From Clostridium aciditolerans (GTDB taxonomy: Bacteria; Bacillota; Clostridia; Clostridiales; Clostridiaceae): a DNA stretch of 64,000 bases. The notes below the pieces were generated by a model that worked only from the letters and a program-made list of their open reading frames with translations, was not told the origin of the DNA and made no database searches. This document shows positions 27,164 through 34,625 of this stretch, in pieces. The stretch's first letter is position 1. Every line of letters begins with the position of its first letter. The stretch is from NCBI RefSeq assembly GCF_016316925.1, contig NZ_JAEEGB010000038.1:62001-126000 (forward strand). The letters run 5' to 3'. Made by a program: the position numbers and the translations under genes.

Positions 27164-27251
27164 CTTTATTAAATATCATAAAGTTTATTTATTTTTGAAA
27201 CCGGTAGTATTCTTAATTAAATCTCTTTCTTTTAATTATATTGTTTATACT

Positions 27252-27283
27252 AAAGCCAATGCTTAAGACTAAGCATTGGCTTT
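27252..27283. terminator. Hairpin downstream of the YitT gene
   Basis: AAAGCCAATGCTT and AAGCATTGGCTTT form a perfect 13-base-pair stem with a 6-base loop. T-rich tails are short on both sides. Confidence 0.75.
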
Positions 27284-27404
27284 AAAATTATTTGCCATAG
27301 ATTTATAATTAAGTTATCAACAAGGTTACAAGGTATTGATAGCAAGCAACAGTAGTATTACAATAATTTATAGGAGCAGAACTATTAAAGCATGAGGTGA
27401 AAAT

Positions 27405-28373
27405 ATGGATAAAATAAAATGGGCAATATTAGGACCTGGAACAATTGCAGGAGACTTTGCAAAGGCTATTGCTGAGGTTAACGGAAGTATATATGCTGTA
27501 GGGTCACGAGCTCTTGAAAAAGCAAAAAAATTTGCAAGTAATCATAATGTGCAAAAGATTTACGATAACTACGAGGAAATGTTAAGAGATGATGAAATTG
27601 ACATAGTTTACATATCAACTCCTCATTGCAATCATTATGAATATATAATGAAAAGTCTTAAAAATAATAAGCATGTATTTTGTGAAAAAGCAATAACTGT
27701 AAATGGCAAGCAATTAAGAGAAATAGCTAATTTAGCAGAAAGTAAAGGCTTGGTGGTTGCAGAGGCCATGACCATCTATCATATGCCATTATATAAAAGA
27801 TTACGTGAAATCGTTGACTCAGGAAAACTTGGAAAGATTAAAATGATTCAAGTATCCTTTGGAAGTCTTAAAGAATATGACGTTAATAATAGATTCTTTA
27901 GTCAGGATTTAGCTGGTGGTGCACTTCTTGATATTGGTACATATGCTCTATCCTTTACTAGATATTTTCTATCAAGTCAACCGCAGGAAGTTTTAACAAC
28001 GGTAAAGAAATTTGAAACTGGTGTGGATGAACAATCAGGTATAATACTTAAGAATTCTGATGACGAAATGGCAGTAATTTCTCTAACAATGAGAGCTAAA
28101 CAACCGAAGAAGGGCGTTGTAGCAGGAGAGTTAGGGTATATAACTGTAGATAACTTCCCAAGAGCAGATAAAGCTACTATAACTTATCCGGATGGAAAAG
28201 TGGAAGTTATAGAGGTTGGTGAAACTTCAAAAGCATTAATTTATGAGGTTGAAGATATGAATAACTATGTGTTAAATAAAAATAATAAGGATACCTTAGA
28301 ATTATCTATTGATGTGATGAACATAATGGATGAAGTTAGAGGTCAATGGGAGATAAAATATCCTTTTGAGTAA
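27405..28373 (+). CDS. Gfo/Idh/MocA-family oxidoreductase
   Basis: A 322-residue NAD(P)-dependent dehydrogenase. WAILGPGTIAGDFAKAI is the nucleotide-binding loop, DIVYISTPHCNHYE and HVFCEKAITV give the conserved EK motif with the catalytic-region lysine, and GGALLDIGTYALSF the active-site GGxxxDxGxY/H segment. It probably acts on a sugar, polyol or dihydrodiol. It stands alone with AGGTG before the ATG; no pathway partner is adjacent. Confidence 0.92.
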   Translation: MDKIKWAILGPGTIAGDFAKAIAEVNGSIYAVGSRALEKAKKFASNHNVQKIYDNYEEMLRDDEIDIVYISTPHCNHYEYIMKSLKNNKHVFCEKAITVNGKQLREIANLAESKGLVVAEAMTIYHMPLYKRLREIVDSGKLGKIKMIQVSFGSLKEYDVNNRFFSQDLAGGALLDIGTYALSFTRYFLSSQPQEVLTTVKKFETGVDEQSGIILKNSDDEMAVISLTMRAKQPKKGVVAGELGYITVDNFPRADKATITYPDGKVEVIEVGETSKALIYEVEDMNNYVLNKNNKDTLELSIDVMNIMDEVRGQWEIKYPFE

Positions 28374-28393
28374 ATTGAATTTAACTTTAAGAT

Positions 28394-28431
28394 AAAAATA
28401 GAGCTTACCAAGAGGTGAGTTCTATTTTTTA
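28394..28431 (+). terminator. Terminator of the dehydrogenase gene
   Basis: AAAATAGAGCTTACC pairs with GGTGAGTTCTATTTT, followed by TTT. Confidence 0.85.
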
Positions 28432-28468
28432 TGCTTAATTAACCATTTGAGACAATTTGCCTAGATAG

Positions 28469-28536
28469 TATCAAAATGAAATCGATTTATATATTTTTAT
28501 CAAATTGAAACTGAATGTATTTTCAAATTGATAAAA
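28469..28536 (+). promoter_or_regulatory. Repeated operator-like sites before the His-rich gene
   Basis: TATCAAAATGAAA occurs at 28469, TATCAAATTGAAA at 28499 and the inverted TTTCAAATTGATA at 28521, the last two forming a 15-base arm inverted repeat with one mismatch. The sites lie about 140-200 bases before a histidine-rich protein gene and would suit a metal-responsive repressor. Confidence 0.45.
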
Positions 28537-28674
28537 TTCACGAGTTTTAATACAGATATCAATGGTTGTGATACTGGCATGTAAATTGCTTTATAAATAA
28601 ATGTAGTTTTGAAATAAATTTTATGGATTATTTGATTTTGTAGTTTAAAAAATACAAAGAGATGAGGGATATTT

Positions 28675-29019
28675 ATGATTTACAATGAAAAAAATGAATA
28701 CAAATATCATCATGGACATGATCATAGTCATGATGGTTGCGAACACTCACAGGAACATGTACATGGCGGTCATAACCATGCACATGAAGTATCAACAGAT
28801 TGCAGTTGTCCATCAAATTTAAATAAGGAAGAGGAAACTTTAAAAATCTTATTAGGTCATTGGGTTGAACATAATGAGTCTCATGAAGAGGGATTTAAAG
28901 AGTGGATTGAAAAAGCAAAATTAATGGGAAAATTACAAACTGCAGAATTTATACAAAAAGCTGTAGGATTTATGGAAGAGGCAGATGAAATGCTTAGGAA
29001 AGCAAAGAAAAATATGTAG
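28675..29019 (+). CDS. Histidine-rich metal-binding protein
   Basis: A 114-residue protein. Residues 12-40 carry a dense histidine block (HHGHDHSHD, HSQEHVHGGHNHAHE), followed by DCSCP. The second half is helical (LGHWVEHNESHEEGFKEWIEKAKLMG) and is a small conserved partner domain seen with metal transport genes. It probably buffers or delivers zinc, nickel or cobalt in the cytosol. The next genes encode an ECF transporter S component, a methyltransferase and decayed metal/cofactor transporters, which supports a metal-linked role. Confidence 0.8.
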   Translation: MIYNEKNEYKYHHGHDHSHDGCEHSQEHVHGGHNHAHEVSTDCSCPSNLNKEEETLKILLGHWVEHNESHEEGFKEWIEKAKLMGKLQTAEFIQKAVGFMEEADEMLRKAKKNM

Positions 29020-29032
29020 CATAATAAATAAT

Positions 29033-29060
29033 AACCCACAAATAAGCAGTTTGTGGGTTT
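29033..29060 (+). terminator. Hairpin after the His-rich gene
   Basis: AACCCACAAA pairs perfectly with TTTGTGGGTT across seven bases; only a short T tail. Confidence 0.7.
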
Positions 29061-29136
29061 AAAATATGGCCTTTTGAGTGCTATTTGTTGAATAACAAAG
29101 TGAGTATAAAATGATTAAAAGAAAGGGGTATTTTTA

Positions 29137-29667
29137 ATGGGAAAAATATCAGTAAGAGAAATTGTATTGTCAGGTCTATTTATCGCTTTAGGCATTATTT
29201 TGCCAATGGTGTTCCATGTGTTTGGGTCAGGCTCAACATTTTTACCTATGCATATACCTGTTTTAATTGCGGGCTTTGTAGTTAGTGCACCCTTTGCAAT
29301 TGCAGTAGGTGCGATTACTCCAATTTTAAGTTCTCTGCTTACAGGTATGCCCCCAGTGTTTCCAGTTTTGCCTTTTATGATATTTGAATTGGCTACATAT
29401 GGCGGAGTAGCAAGCCTTCTTTATAGAAAATTAAACTTTAATGTGTATGTATCTCTTGTCTGCAGTATGATAGCAGGCAGAATTGTATCCTCTATTGTTG
29501 TATGGGGACTTGCTACTTTCTTTATGGCAAAGCTGCCTAACCCTATTGTTTTCATAGCAGGGGCTATTACTCAAGGTATTCCTGGCATAATTATACAAAT
29601 AATATTTATTCCTGCTATTATTTTTTCATTAAACAAAAGTAGATTAATTGTGAGAGAAGGTAATTAA
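29137..29667 (+). CDS. ECF transporter S component
   Basis: A 176-residue membrane protein with about five or six hydrophobic helices. The sequence start MGKISVREIVLSGLFIALGIILPM and the helix MPPVFPVLPFMIFELATYGG resemble vitamin-binding S components of energy-coupling-factor importers (niacin/hydroxymethylpyrimidine/queuosine groups). It would need the shared EcfAA'T module, which is not in the window. The methyltransferase gene begins directly after its stop. Confidence 0.82.
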   Translation: MGKISVREIVLSGLFIALGIILPMVFHVFGSGSTFLPMHIPVLIAGFVVSAPFAIAVGAITPILSSLLTGMPPVFPVLPFMIFELATYGGVASLLYRKLNFNVYVSLVCSMIAGRIVSSIVVWGLATFFMAKLPNPIVFIAGAITQGIPGIIIQIIFIPAIIFSLNKSRLIVREGN

Positions 29668-30255
29668 ATGATACAAAAAGAATTTTTTAATTCAATGGCG
29701 TATAAATGGGATACAGTTTGTAAACATGACACTGAAAAAATTATGTATATTTTAAACTTGTTAGATATCAAAGAAGGTTCAAAATTAATTGACGTTGGTA
29801 CGGGGACAGGAGTTTTAGTTCCTTATCTTTCTAACTATGTAGGTAAGGACGGTAAAGTTATAGCAATTGATATTGCTGATAAAATGCTGGAGGTAGCACA
29901 AAGCAAATATAACTTTGAGAATGTTTCATTTGTATGTGGCGATATTTTAAAGGTGGATTTGCCAAAAGAGGGTTTTGATTATATTATATGTTATTCTGCT
30001 TTTCCACACTTTGAAGATAAGTTAACAATGATTAAGACCATAAGTAGACTTTTAAAAACTGGAGGTAAGTTCATTATATGCCATTCCCAAAGCAGAGAGG
30101 CAATAAATAACCTTCATAAGAATGTGTCAGAAGTAGTGGCAGAAGATAATCTACCGGATATGGAGAAGATAAAAAGTTATTTTCAACAGGTTGGAATAAC
30201 GACAATCAACCAAGTTGATAATAATGAAATGTTTGTTATTATTGGACAAAGGTAA
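29668..30255 (+). CDS. Class I SAM-dependent methyltransferase
   Basis: A 195-residue enzyme with the Rossmann motif I LIDVGTGTGVLVPYL, the acidic residue in VIAIDIADKML (motif II) and VCGDILKVDLP (motif III), followed by DYIICYSAFPHFED. Its ATG immediately follows the stop of the ECF gene (TAA then ATG), so they are cotranscribed. The methyl acceptor is unknown. The gene pair may have served a cofactor-salvage locus now largely degraded downstream. Confidence 0.9.
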   Translation: MIQKEFFNSMAYKWDTVCKHDTEKIMYILNLLDIKEGSKLIDVGTGTGVLVPYLSNYVGKDGKVIAIDIADKMLEVAQSKYNFENVSFVCGDILKVDLPKEGFDYIICYSAFPHFEDKLTMIKTISRLLKTGGKFIICHSQSREAINNLHKNVSEVVAEDNLPDMEKIKSYFQQVGITTINQVDNNEMFVIIGQR

Positions 30256-30348
30256 GTAAAATTTAGTGTCAAAATACTTATATTGTTTTTCAAAAACAAT
30301 AGAGTGTAATAAGTTTATTTAGCAATGTAGCAAAATAAGGAGGTTTTT

Positions 30349-30564
30349 ATGCATATTCTAGATAATCATTTAAGCCCATCAACACGTACTATAATGGAGA
30401 ATATTATGTTGTCAGAATGGTCAAAATCAGCAAAAATTAATATTCCCATAGAAACAAAAGAAAAAGATGAATTAAATATAAAAGCTTCTACTGCACGAAT
30501 AGACATGAACGTATATAAAGAAAAAGATATTTTTAAAGAACATTTAATGTCAAATATTTGGTAA
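30349..30564 (+). pseudogene. CbiM-like permease fragment
   Basis: A 71-codon frame with a good AAGGAGG site. The first 30 residues, MHILDNHLSPSTRTIMENIM, resemble the start of CbiM-type cobalt/nickel ECF permeases (MHIPDxxLSPST), whose N-terminal residues are needed for metal binding. The rest is hydrophilic and does not match the membrane protein expected (about 200-340 residues). I read it as an internally deleted remnant. It could instead be a small unrelated gene. Confidence 0.5.
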
Positions 30565-30616
30565 TGGAGTAAGAGCTAATTTAATCTTTTGAAGGAAGAT
30601 GGAAGAATGGTGATCT

Positions 30617-30943
30617 TTGATACCAATTTACTTGGATAATATAGCATTAAAATCTCTAGAGATGAGGATAATAAGAGGTATAATTTATTGGACTATGGGT
30701 TCTTTTCATACATCTAATTGGAATAAAGTATTTTCTTGTTTACCTTTTATAACAATAGGGATTTTAGTAATATATATTTTAAGATGGAAAATAAATATAT
30801 TAGCCTTAGGATATAGAGAGGCTAAGATATTTGGGGTAAATCTAGAAAGAAATAAAATTTTTATAATAATAGCTGCTACTTTATTAGGAGCACCATTTTT
30901 TATAGTATTACTTAGAAAAACTAGAGCAGGAGGATGGCATTGA
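30617..30943 (+). pseudogene. FecCD-type iron/corrinoid permease remnant
   Basis: About 100 residues match only the middle of a FecCD permease (normally about 330 residues): RGIIYWTMGSFHTSNWNKVF, LRWKINILALGYREAKIFGV and a following hydrophobic helix. The N-terminal membrane half is missing and the C-terminus is cut off where the next ATPase fragment begins. No ribosome site precedes the TTG. The gene is non-functional. Confidence 0.85.
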
Positions 30944-31359
30944 TTAAATTTAGAGATATTACAGTAGCATATGGGAAAAATACAATACTTAAAAATATAA
31001 ATCTAGAAATTCAACAGGGAGAGATAACAACACTTTTAGGGCCTAATGGCAGTGGAAAAACTACACTTATATCTACATTGAATGGGCTTATTAAACCTGT
31101 AAGTGGAAACATTACTGTGGATGATAAAGATATATTGAAAATGAAGCCTAAAGAATTAGCTAAAATAGTAGCTACAGTACCTCAATTTCATAATGCATCT
31201 TTTAATTTCAAGGTATTTGATATGGTGCTGTCAGGCAGGAGTCCTTATATAGAGTATATGCCAAAGCAGAGTGATAGGGAAAATATGAAAGCTGTTTATG
31301 AAATATCCTGTGATATTTTAGAGTATAAGAAATATAAATATGTTTTGCCAGAATACTAA
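30934..31359 (+). pseudogene. Truncated iron/corrinoid ABC ATPase
   Basis: The start MALIKFRDITVAYGKN and Walker A GPNGSGKTT are those of FepC/BtuD-type ATPases, with PQFHNASFNFKVFDMVLSGR as the Q-loop. The frame ends at 141 residues, before the LSGG signature and Walker B, so it cannot hydrolyse ATP. It overlaps the permease remnant by 10 bases as in the ancestral operon. A ribosome site GAGGATGG is still visible. Confidence 0.88.
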
Positions 31360-31410
31360 TAAATTTTACTAACATTAAGGTTTGTATATCTAAATATAAA
31401 AATATTTGAA

Positions 31411-31456
31411 GAGAAAGTAGCTAGATTTGAATTTACACAAATCTAGCTACTTTCTC
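31411..31456. repeat. Perfect 19-base inverted repeat
   Basis: GAGAAAGTAGCTAGATTTG is exactly complementary to CAAATCTAGCTACTTTCTC with an 8-base loop. There is no T run after it. It lies 52 bases past the truncated ATPase gene, so it may be the old operon's terminator or a mobile-element scar. Confidence 0.85.
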
Positions 31457-31641
31457 AGCTTAAGCAAATTTATGGATGTATATTTTATACTTTAAACTTT
31501 TGAACCATTTCATTAAGCTTGTTAGGATATATTCTTATGTCAAAATAATAATTACATCATATACTAATAGCGGCAAATGGAATATTTAACTATCAAGATA
31601 AGTGTCAAATATGATTGCTTAATTAAAAGGAGGAATGTTCA

Positions 31642-32586
31642 TTGGAAGATAATGAACTAGGATATAGTGGAGTAAAATGTAAAGAAGTAATTAAAGCTGA
31701 TAAGAGCATATCAGATAAGAGTATTATAAATATACCTCGCAGATGGTCCCAGCTATCTTATGCAGGTTTGAAGAGGGTGCCCTCTGCTGAAGAACCTAAC
31801 CTTTCCACATGGTCAACCTATTTTTTAAAACGTGATGAAAAAGGAAGGTTTATAGATGAAGAAGGAAATATTATAGCTTTTTCCCTACGTGAACCAAACA
31901 GTAGCATTAACTTTGAAGGTGAACAATTAAAAATAGTGGAGGAAACTTTGAAAAACCTAACTCCCGAGCAAATAGCTATAGCCAAGTATTGGGGAGATGG
32001 CCCGCCAACTAAACAGTTTACTCCAGTTATAGACAAGCTAATAGACACCTATAATGTTTCGGCTGGAAGAGCATCACGTATTTTAGCTGCAGTTCAAGCT
32101 GCTATAAACGATGCAGCTGTAGTAACTTGGTATTTTAAGTATCTTTGGGATATTGCTAGACCCAACCAGCTAAATCAAAATCTAGCTACGGTGCTTTGTA
32201 CACCGAAACATCCAACTTACCCGGCTGGACATGCTGTTATAGCAGGATGCGCTGAGAAAGTTTTAAGTTACTTCTTCCAAGGAGAGAAAAAAAGGCTTAA
32301 AGAATTAGCAGAAGAATGTGCAGAATCACGTATTTTTGCAGGTGTTCATTTCCCAATTGACTGTACAGAAGGAATGAGGTTGGGACGTCAAATTGGAACT
32401 ATAATTGTTAATGCTTTAGATAAGCAAAGGGATGGAAATGGAATTAAAATTGACTATCCAATAACGGAAAATAAACATGCTATTCTGCCACCTCCGCCAT
32501 ATAAACAAGTTATACCATATCAAAGATCTGGAAAATGTGATTCGAAAATAATTTTTAGGAAAAGCAAGAATTTATCCAAGGCTTAG
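31642..32586 (+). CDS. Vanadium-haloperoxidase-like / PAP2 superfamily protein
   Basis: A 314-residue soluble protein. The three phosphate/vanadate-binding motifs are present: KYLWDIARP (KxxxxxxRP), PTYPAGH (PSGH type, with Ala for Ser) and SRIFAGVHFPID (SRxxxGxHxxxD). No signal peptide or membrane helix is seen. The family includes vanadium haloperoxidases and related acid phosphatases; activity cannot be told from sequence. It starts at TTG nine bases after AAGGAGG. It stands alone between two decayed loci. Confidence 0.85.
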   Translation: MEDNELGYSGVKCKEVIKADKSISDKSIINIPRRWSQLSYAGLKRVPSAEEPNLSTWSTYFLKRDEKGRFIDEEGNIIAFSLREPNSSINFEGEQLKIVEETLKNLTPEQIAIAKYWGDGPPTKQFTPVIDKLIDTYNVSAGRASRILAAVQAAINDAAVVTWYFKYLWDIARPNQLNQNLATVLCTPKHPTYPAGHAVIAGCAEKVLSYFFQGEKKRLKELAEECAESRIFAGVHFPIDCTEGMRLGRQIGTIIVNALDKQRDGNGIKIDYPITENKHAILPPPPYKQVIPYQRSGKCDSKIIFRKSKNLSKA

Positions 32587-32672
32587 ATAGTTAAGCAAGT
32601 GATCTAAATTGAAATAAAGCTGTAGAAGCTAAGGTACTCGTTGATAAATAAATATTAAAAATTTTAATTATA

Positions 32673-32708
32673 ATCCCTTGCTATAGCAAAACAGCAGGGG
32701 ACTTTTTA
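32673..32708 (+). terminator. Terminator of the haloperoxidase-like gene
   Basis: ATCCCTTGCT pairs with AGCAGGGGAC (G-T pairs allowed) and is followed by TTTTT. Confidence 0.8.
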
Positions 32709-32888
32709 TTATTAGATAAAAATTTTCTTATAAAGAATAAAAATAAAAAACATTTAAAAATATCTTCAATTTGTGGTTTTTGTTAGTGTATTTAAAATTA
32801 TTTGTAAAAATTGATATAAGAATATGGTAATATAAAAAATGATATGATATAATAAATAATGTACTAAAAGGAAAATTTAATATAAAGT

Positions 32889-33032
32889 TTTAGGTACTTT
32901 TATAATGTTTAAAAGGGAAAGTGGTGAAAATCCACTACAGCCCCCGCTACTGTATACGGAGACGAATTCTATATCCACTGGATTTATCTGGGAAGGAAGA
33001 AGGAGAACGACCCGTGAGTCAGGAGACCTGCC
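32889..33032 (+). ncRNA. Cobalamin riboswitch
   Basis: Clear class I B12 element: AAAAGGGAAAGTGGTGAAAA with CCACTACAGCCCCCGCTACTG (B12 box core at 32932-32952), CGGAGACGAA, CCACTGG, GGGAAGG and ACGACCCGTGAGTCAGGAGACCTGCC at the 3' side. The riboswitch normally shuts down corrinoid synthesis or uptake genes when adenosylcobalamin is plentiful. Here it is followed only by a 13-codon frame and a terminator, so its target gene is gone. Confidence 0.95.
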
Positions 33033-33069
33033 TTTTACTTTTAATTGCAATCTTTCGGAGGGAAAGAAA

Positions 33070-33111
33070 ATGCATAGGGATTATGTTATATTTATAATAA
33101 TATTATTATAA
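33070..33111 (+). pseudogene. Stub of the riboswitch-controlled gene
   Basis: TCGGAGGGAAAG is a strong ribosome site six to eight bases before an ATG that opens MHRDYVIFIIILL and then stops. The basic start plus hydrophobic run is what the signal peptide of a B12-regulated CbiM- or BtuF-like protein would show. The break coincides with a perfect palindrome, suggesting the remainder was deleted. Confidence 0.6.
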
Positions 33112-33120
33112 ATATAACAT
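33083..33120. repeat. Perfect 38-base palindrome
   Basis: ATGTTATATTTATAATAA is exactly complementary to TTATTATAAATATAACAT with a two-base centre. It overlaps the 3' end of the gene stub. Confidence 0.9.
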
Positions 33121-33147
33121 CGTATGTGTTTTTATAACTTGTTTATT

Positions 33148-33178
33148 AGGAACTTCGTAAGAAGTTCCTTTTATTTTT
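33148..33178 (+). terminator. Terminator after the cobalamin riboswitch
   Basis: AGGAACTTC pairs with GAAGTTCCT around GTAA, followed by a T-rich tail. Confidence 0.85.
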
Positions 33179-33249
33179 ATACAATGGTGTTAATTTAAAT
33201 ATATTTAATCCTTTATCTTTGCACTTACTTTTAAGTAAGTGCTATTTTT

Positions 33250-33855
33250 TTATAACATAAAACACATTAGAGACAAGGAATATGGGCATCTCCACCGTTG
33301 TAAGCATTTATCTACGTCTATGGTTATAGGCTTCCATTCGTTATTGGTATCTTTAATAAATTGATGAATTTCTATATCAGTTCCATTTGTAAGCTGAAAG
33401 AATTGAAATTTATATTCATGTCCATCATTACCAGTTATATAGATATTTTTAATGTAGCCCTTTTGCTCAGTTGGATATCTTTTTTTTAGAAGCTTGCACC
33501 AGTCTCCATAAACTATATCTACATAAAACTCTGCATTATGCCTCCATCCGTGATAAGCCGCACATAAAAAATCTTCGCCTCTTAAGTCTATATCAGAAAT
33601 TTTATATTTCCCATCTTCCTCCTCTATATATACAAACCCATAATAATATGCAAAACTTGTATTACCTTTTATAGAGGGCTCTATTGTTTCTATTTCAATA
33701 AAATATTTGTAAGTTCCCTTTGAAGTAGCTTCATCAGTTACATTATTAAGCTTGATTAAGTTAATGTGTCCTATATCTTTGAAGAAATTTAAATAAGTTT
33801 TATAATCTACATTGCTTTGATATTTTGAAGTAAAAAAGTTGTATGAAATGGGGTA
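33250..33855 (-). pseudogene. N-terminally truncated hypothetical protein
   Basis: On the minus strand a frame of about 200 codons is open from a stop at 33858 to TAA at 33250 but has no usable start codon. Its sequence is clearly protein-like (YYYGFVYIEEEDGKYKISDI, CAAYHGWRHNAEFYVDIVYG, FIKDTNNEWKPITIDVD) with tryptophans and alternating strands, like the NTF2-like C-terminal halves of secreted clostridial proteins. The upstream part is replaced by the promoter area of a rightward gene. I do not recognise the family. Confidence 0.7.
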
Positions 33856-34029
33856 TTAAAAAAATTTTCTACTATGAAAGAATTTTAAGTTGATTTTTAA
33901 TCATTAATCTACTTATGGTTCTTTTTATTTTGTTGAATATAGGTTATAATTACTCAGGGAAAGAGTGTTTAAAAAAGCAGTATCAATGTAAAAACTAAAT
34001 ATATGAACTGAAAGTTAGGAGAAGTTTTT

Positions 34030-34206
34030 ATGAGAGATGTAGTTTCAATAATAATAAATATTGTAGTTATGGCTTTTATAATCTACGGCTTTGTAATTAC
34101 AGGTGGTAAATTGAGTACTTTTGGCATGATAATCAATGCTGTAGCTATAATAGCTGTAATAATTACTACACATATAAATATTAAAAATCTTAAGAAAAGA
34201 AATTAA
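34030..34206 (+). CDS. Small two-helix membrane protein
   Basis: A 58-residue protein, MRDVVSIIINIVVMAFIIYG..., with two hydrophobic segments (about 5-24 and 30-50) and a basic tail KNLKKRN. AGGAG lies nine bases before the ATG. It is 15 bases before the next gene and probably cotranscribed. Function unknown. Confidence 0.75.
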   Translation: MRDVVSIIINIVVMAFIIYGFVITGGKLSTFGMIINAVAIIAVIITTHINIKNLKKRN

Positions 34207-34221
34207 AGGAGTACATTAAAA

Positions 34222-34455
34222 ATGAGAGCAAGTTACAAAAACCCAAAGGAATTAGCAAGTAAATTGAGAGATTTAGTTGATACATATCTAGAGGGGTTAC
34301 TAAGTTATGAGGAATTAGAGAAGACAGTTATAGCTATAATAAATGCTAATGGAGATAGAGTTTATAAAAATGGATTTATGCCAACAAAATTATCTGGAGT
34401 TCTAGGTCCTGAAAGAGTGGATATTATAAATAAGATAGCAGAAACAATGAAATAA
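34222..34455 (+). CDS. TIGR04540-like small conserved protein
   Basis: A 77-residue helical protein (YKNPKELASKLRDLVDTYLEG, then LSYEELEKTVIAII, then LGPERVDIINKI). The pattern matches a small uncharacterised clostridial family that I recall as TIGR04540. AAAGGAG precedes the ATG. The strong symmetrical terminator after it separates it from the convergent flagellin gene. Confidence 0.65.
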   Translation: MRASYKNPKELASKLRDLVDTYLEGLLSYEELEKTVIAIINANGDRVYKNGFMPTKLSGVLGPERVDIINKIAETMK

Positions 34456-34490
34456 TTCATATATTAAATTATATTTAAGAATATTTAAGA

Positions 34491-34532
34491 CAAAAGGCTA
34501 GTAGTTGATTTAAATCAATCACTGGCCTTTTG
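34491..34532. terminator. Bidirectional terminator between convergent genes
   Basis: CAAAAGGCTAGTAGTTGATT pairs with AATCAATCACTGGCCTTTTG (two mismatches). T-rich runs occur on both strands, so it can serve the small-protein operon and the flagellin gene. Confidence 0.85.
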
Positions 34533-34625
34533 TGATAATACGAAACAATACGCAGTAACAGCAGTAAAACTACAGAAAGGTAATACTATGAAGTTAGACT
34601 CTATAATATATTAAATTATCTAAAG

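Noticed and set aside
32905-33111. Frame of 68 codons across the cobalamin riboswitch
   Set aside because: It translates the riboswitch itself; only the last 14 codons, behind a true ribosome site, look like a former coding start.
33471-33674. Rightward frame of 67 codons within the minus-strand remnant
   Set aside because: It is antisense to the much longer protein-like frame and lacks a ribosome site.
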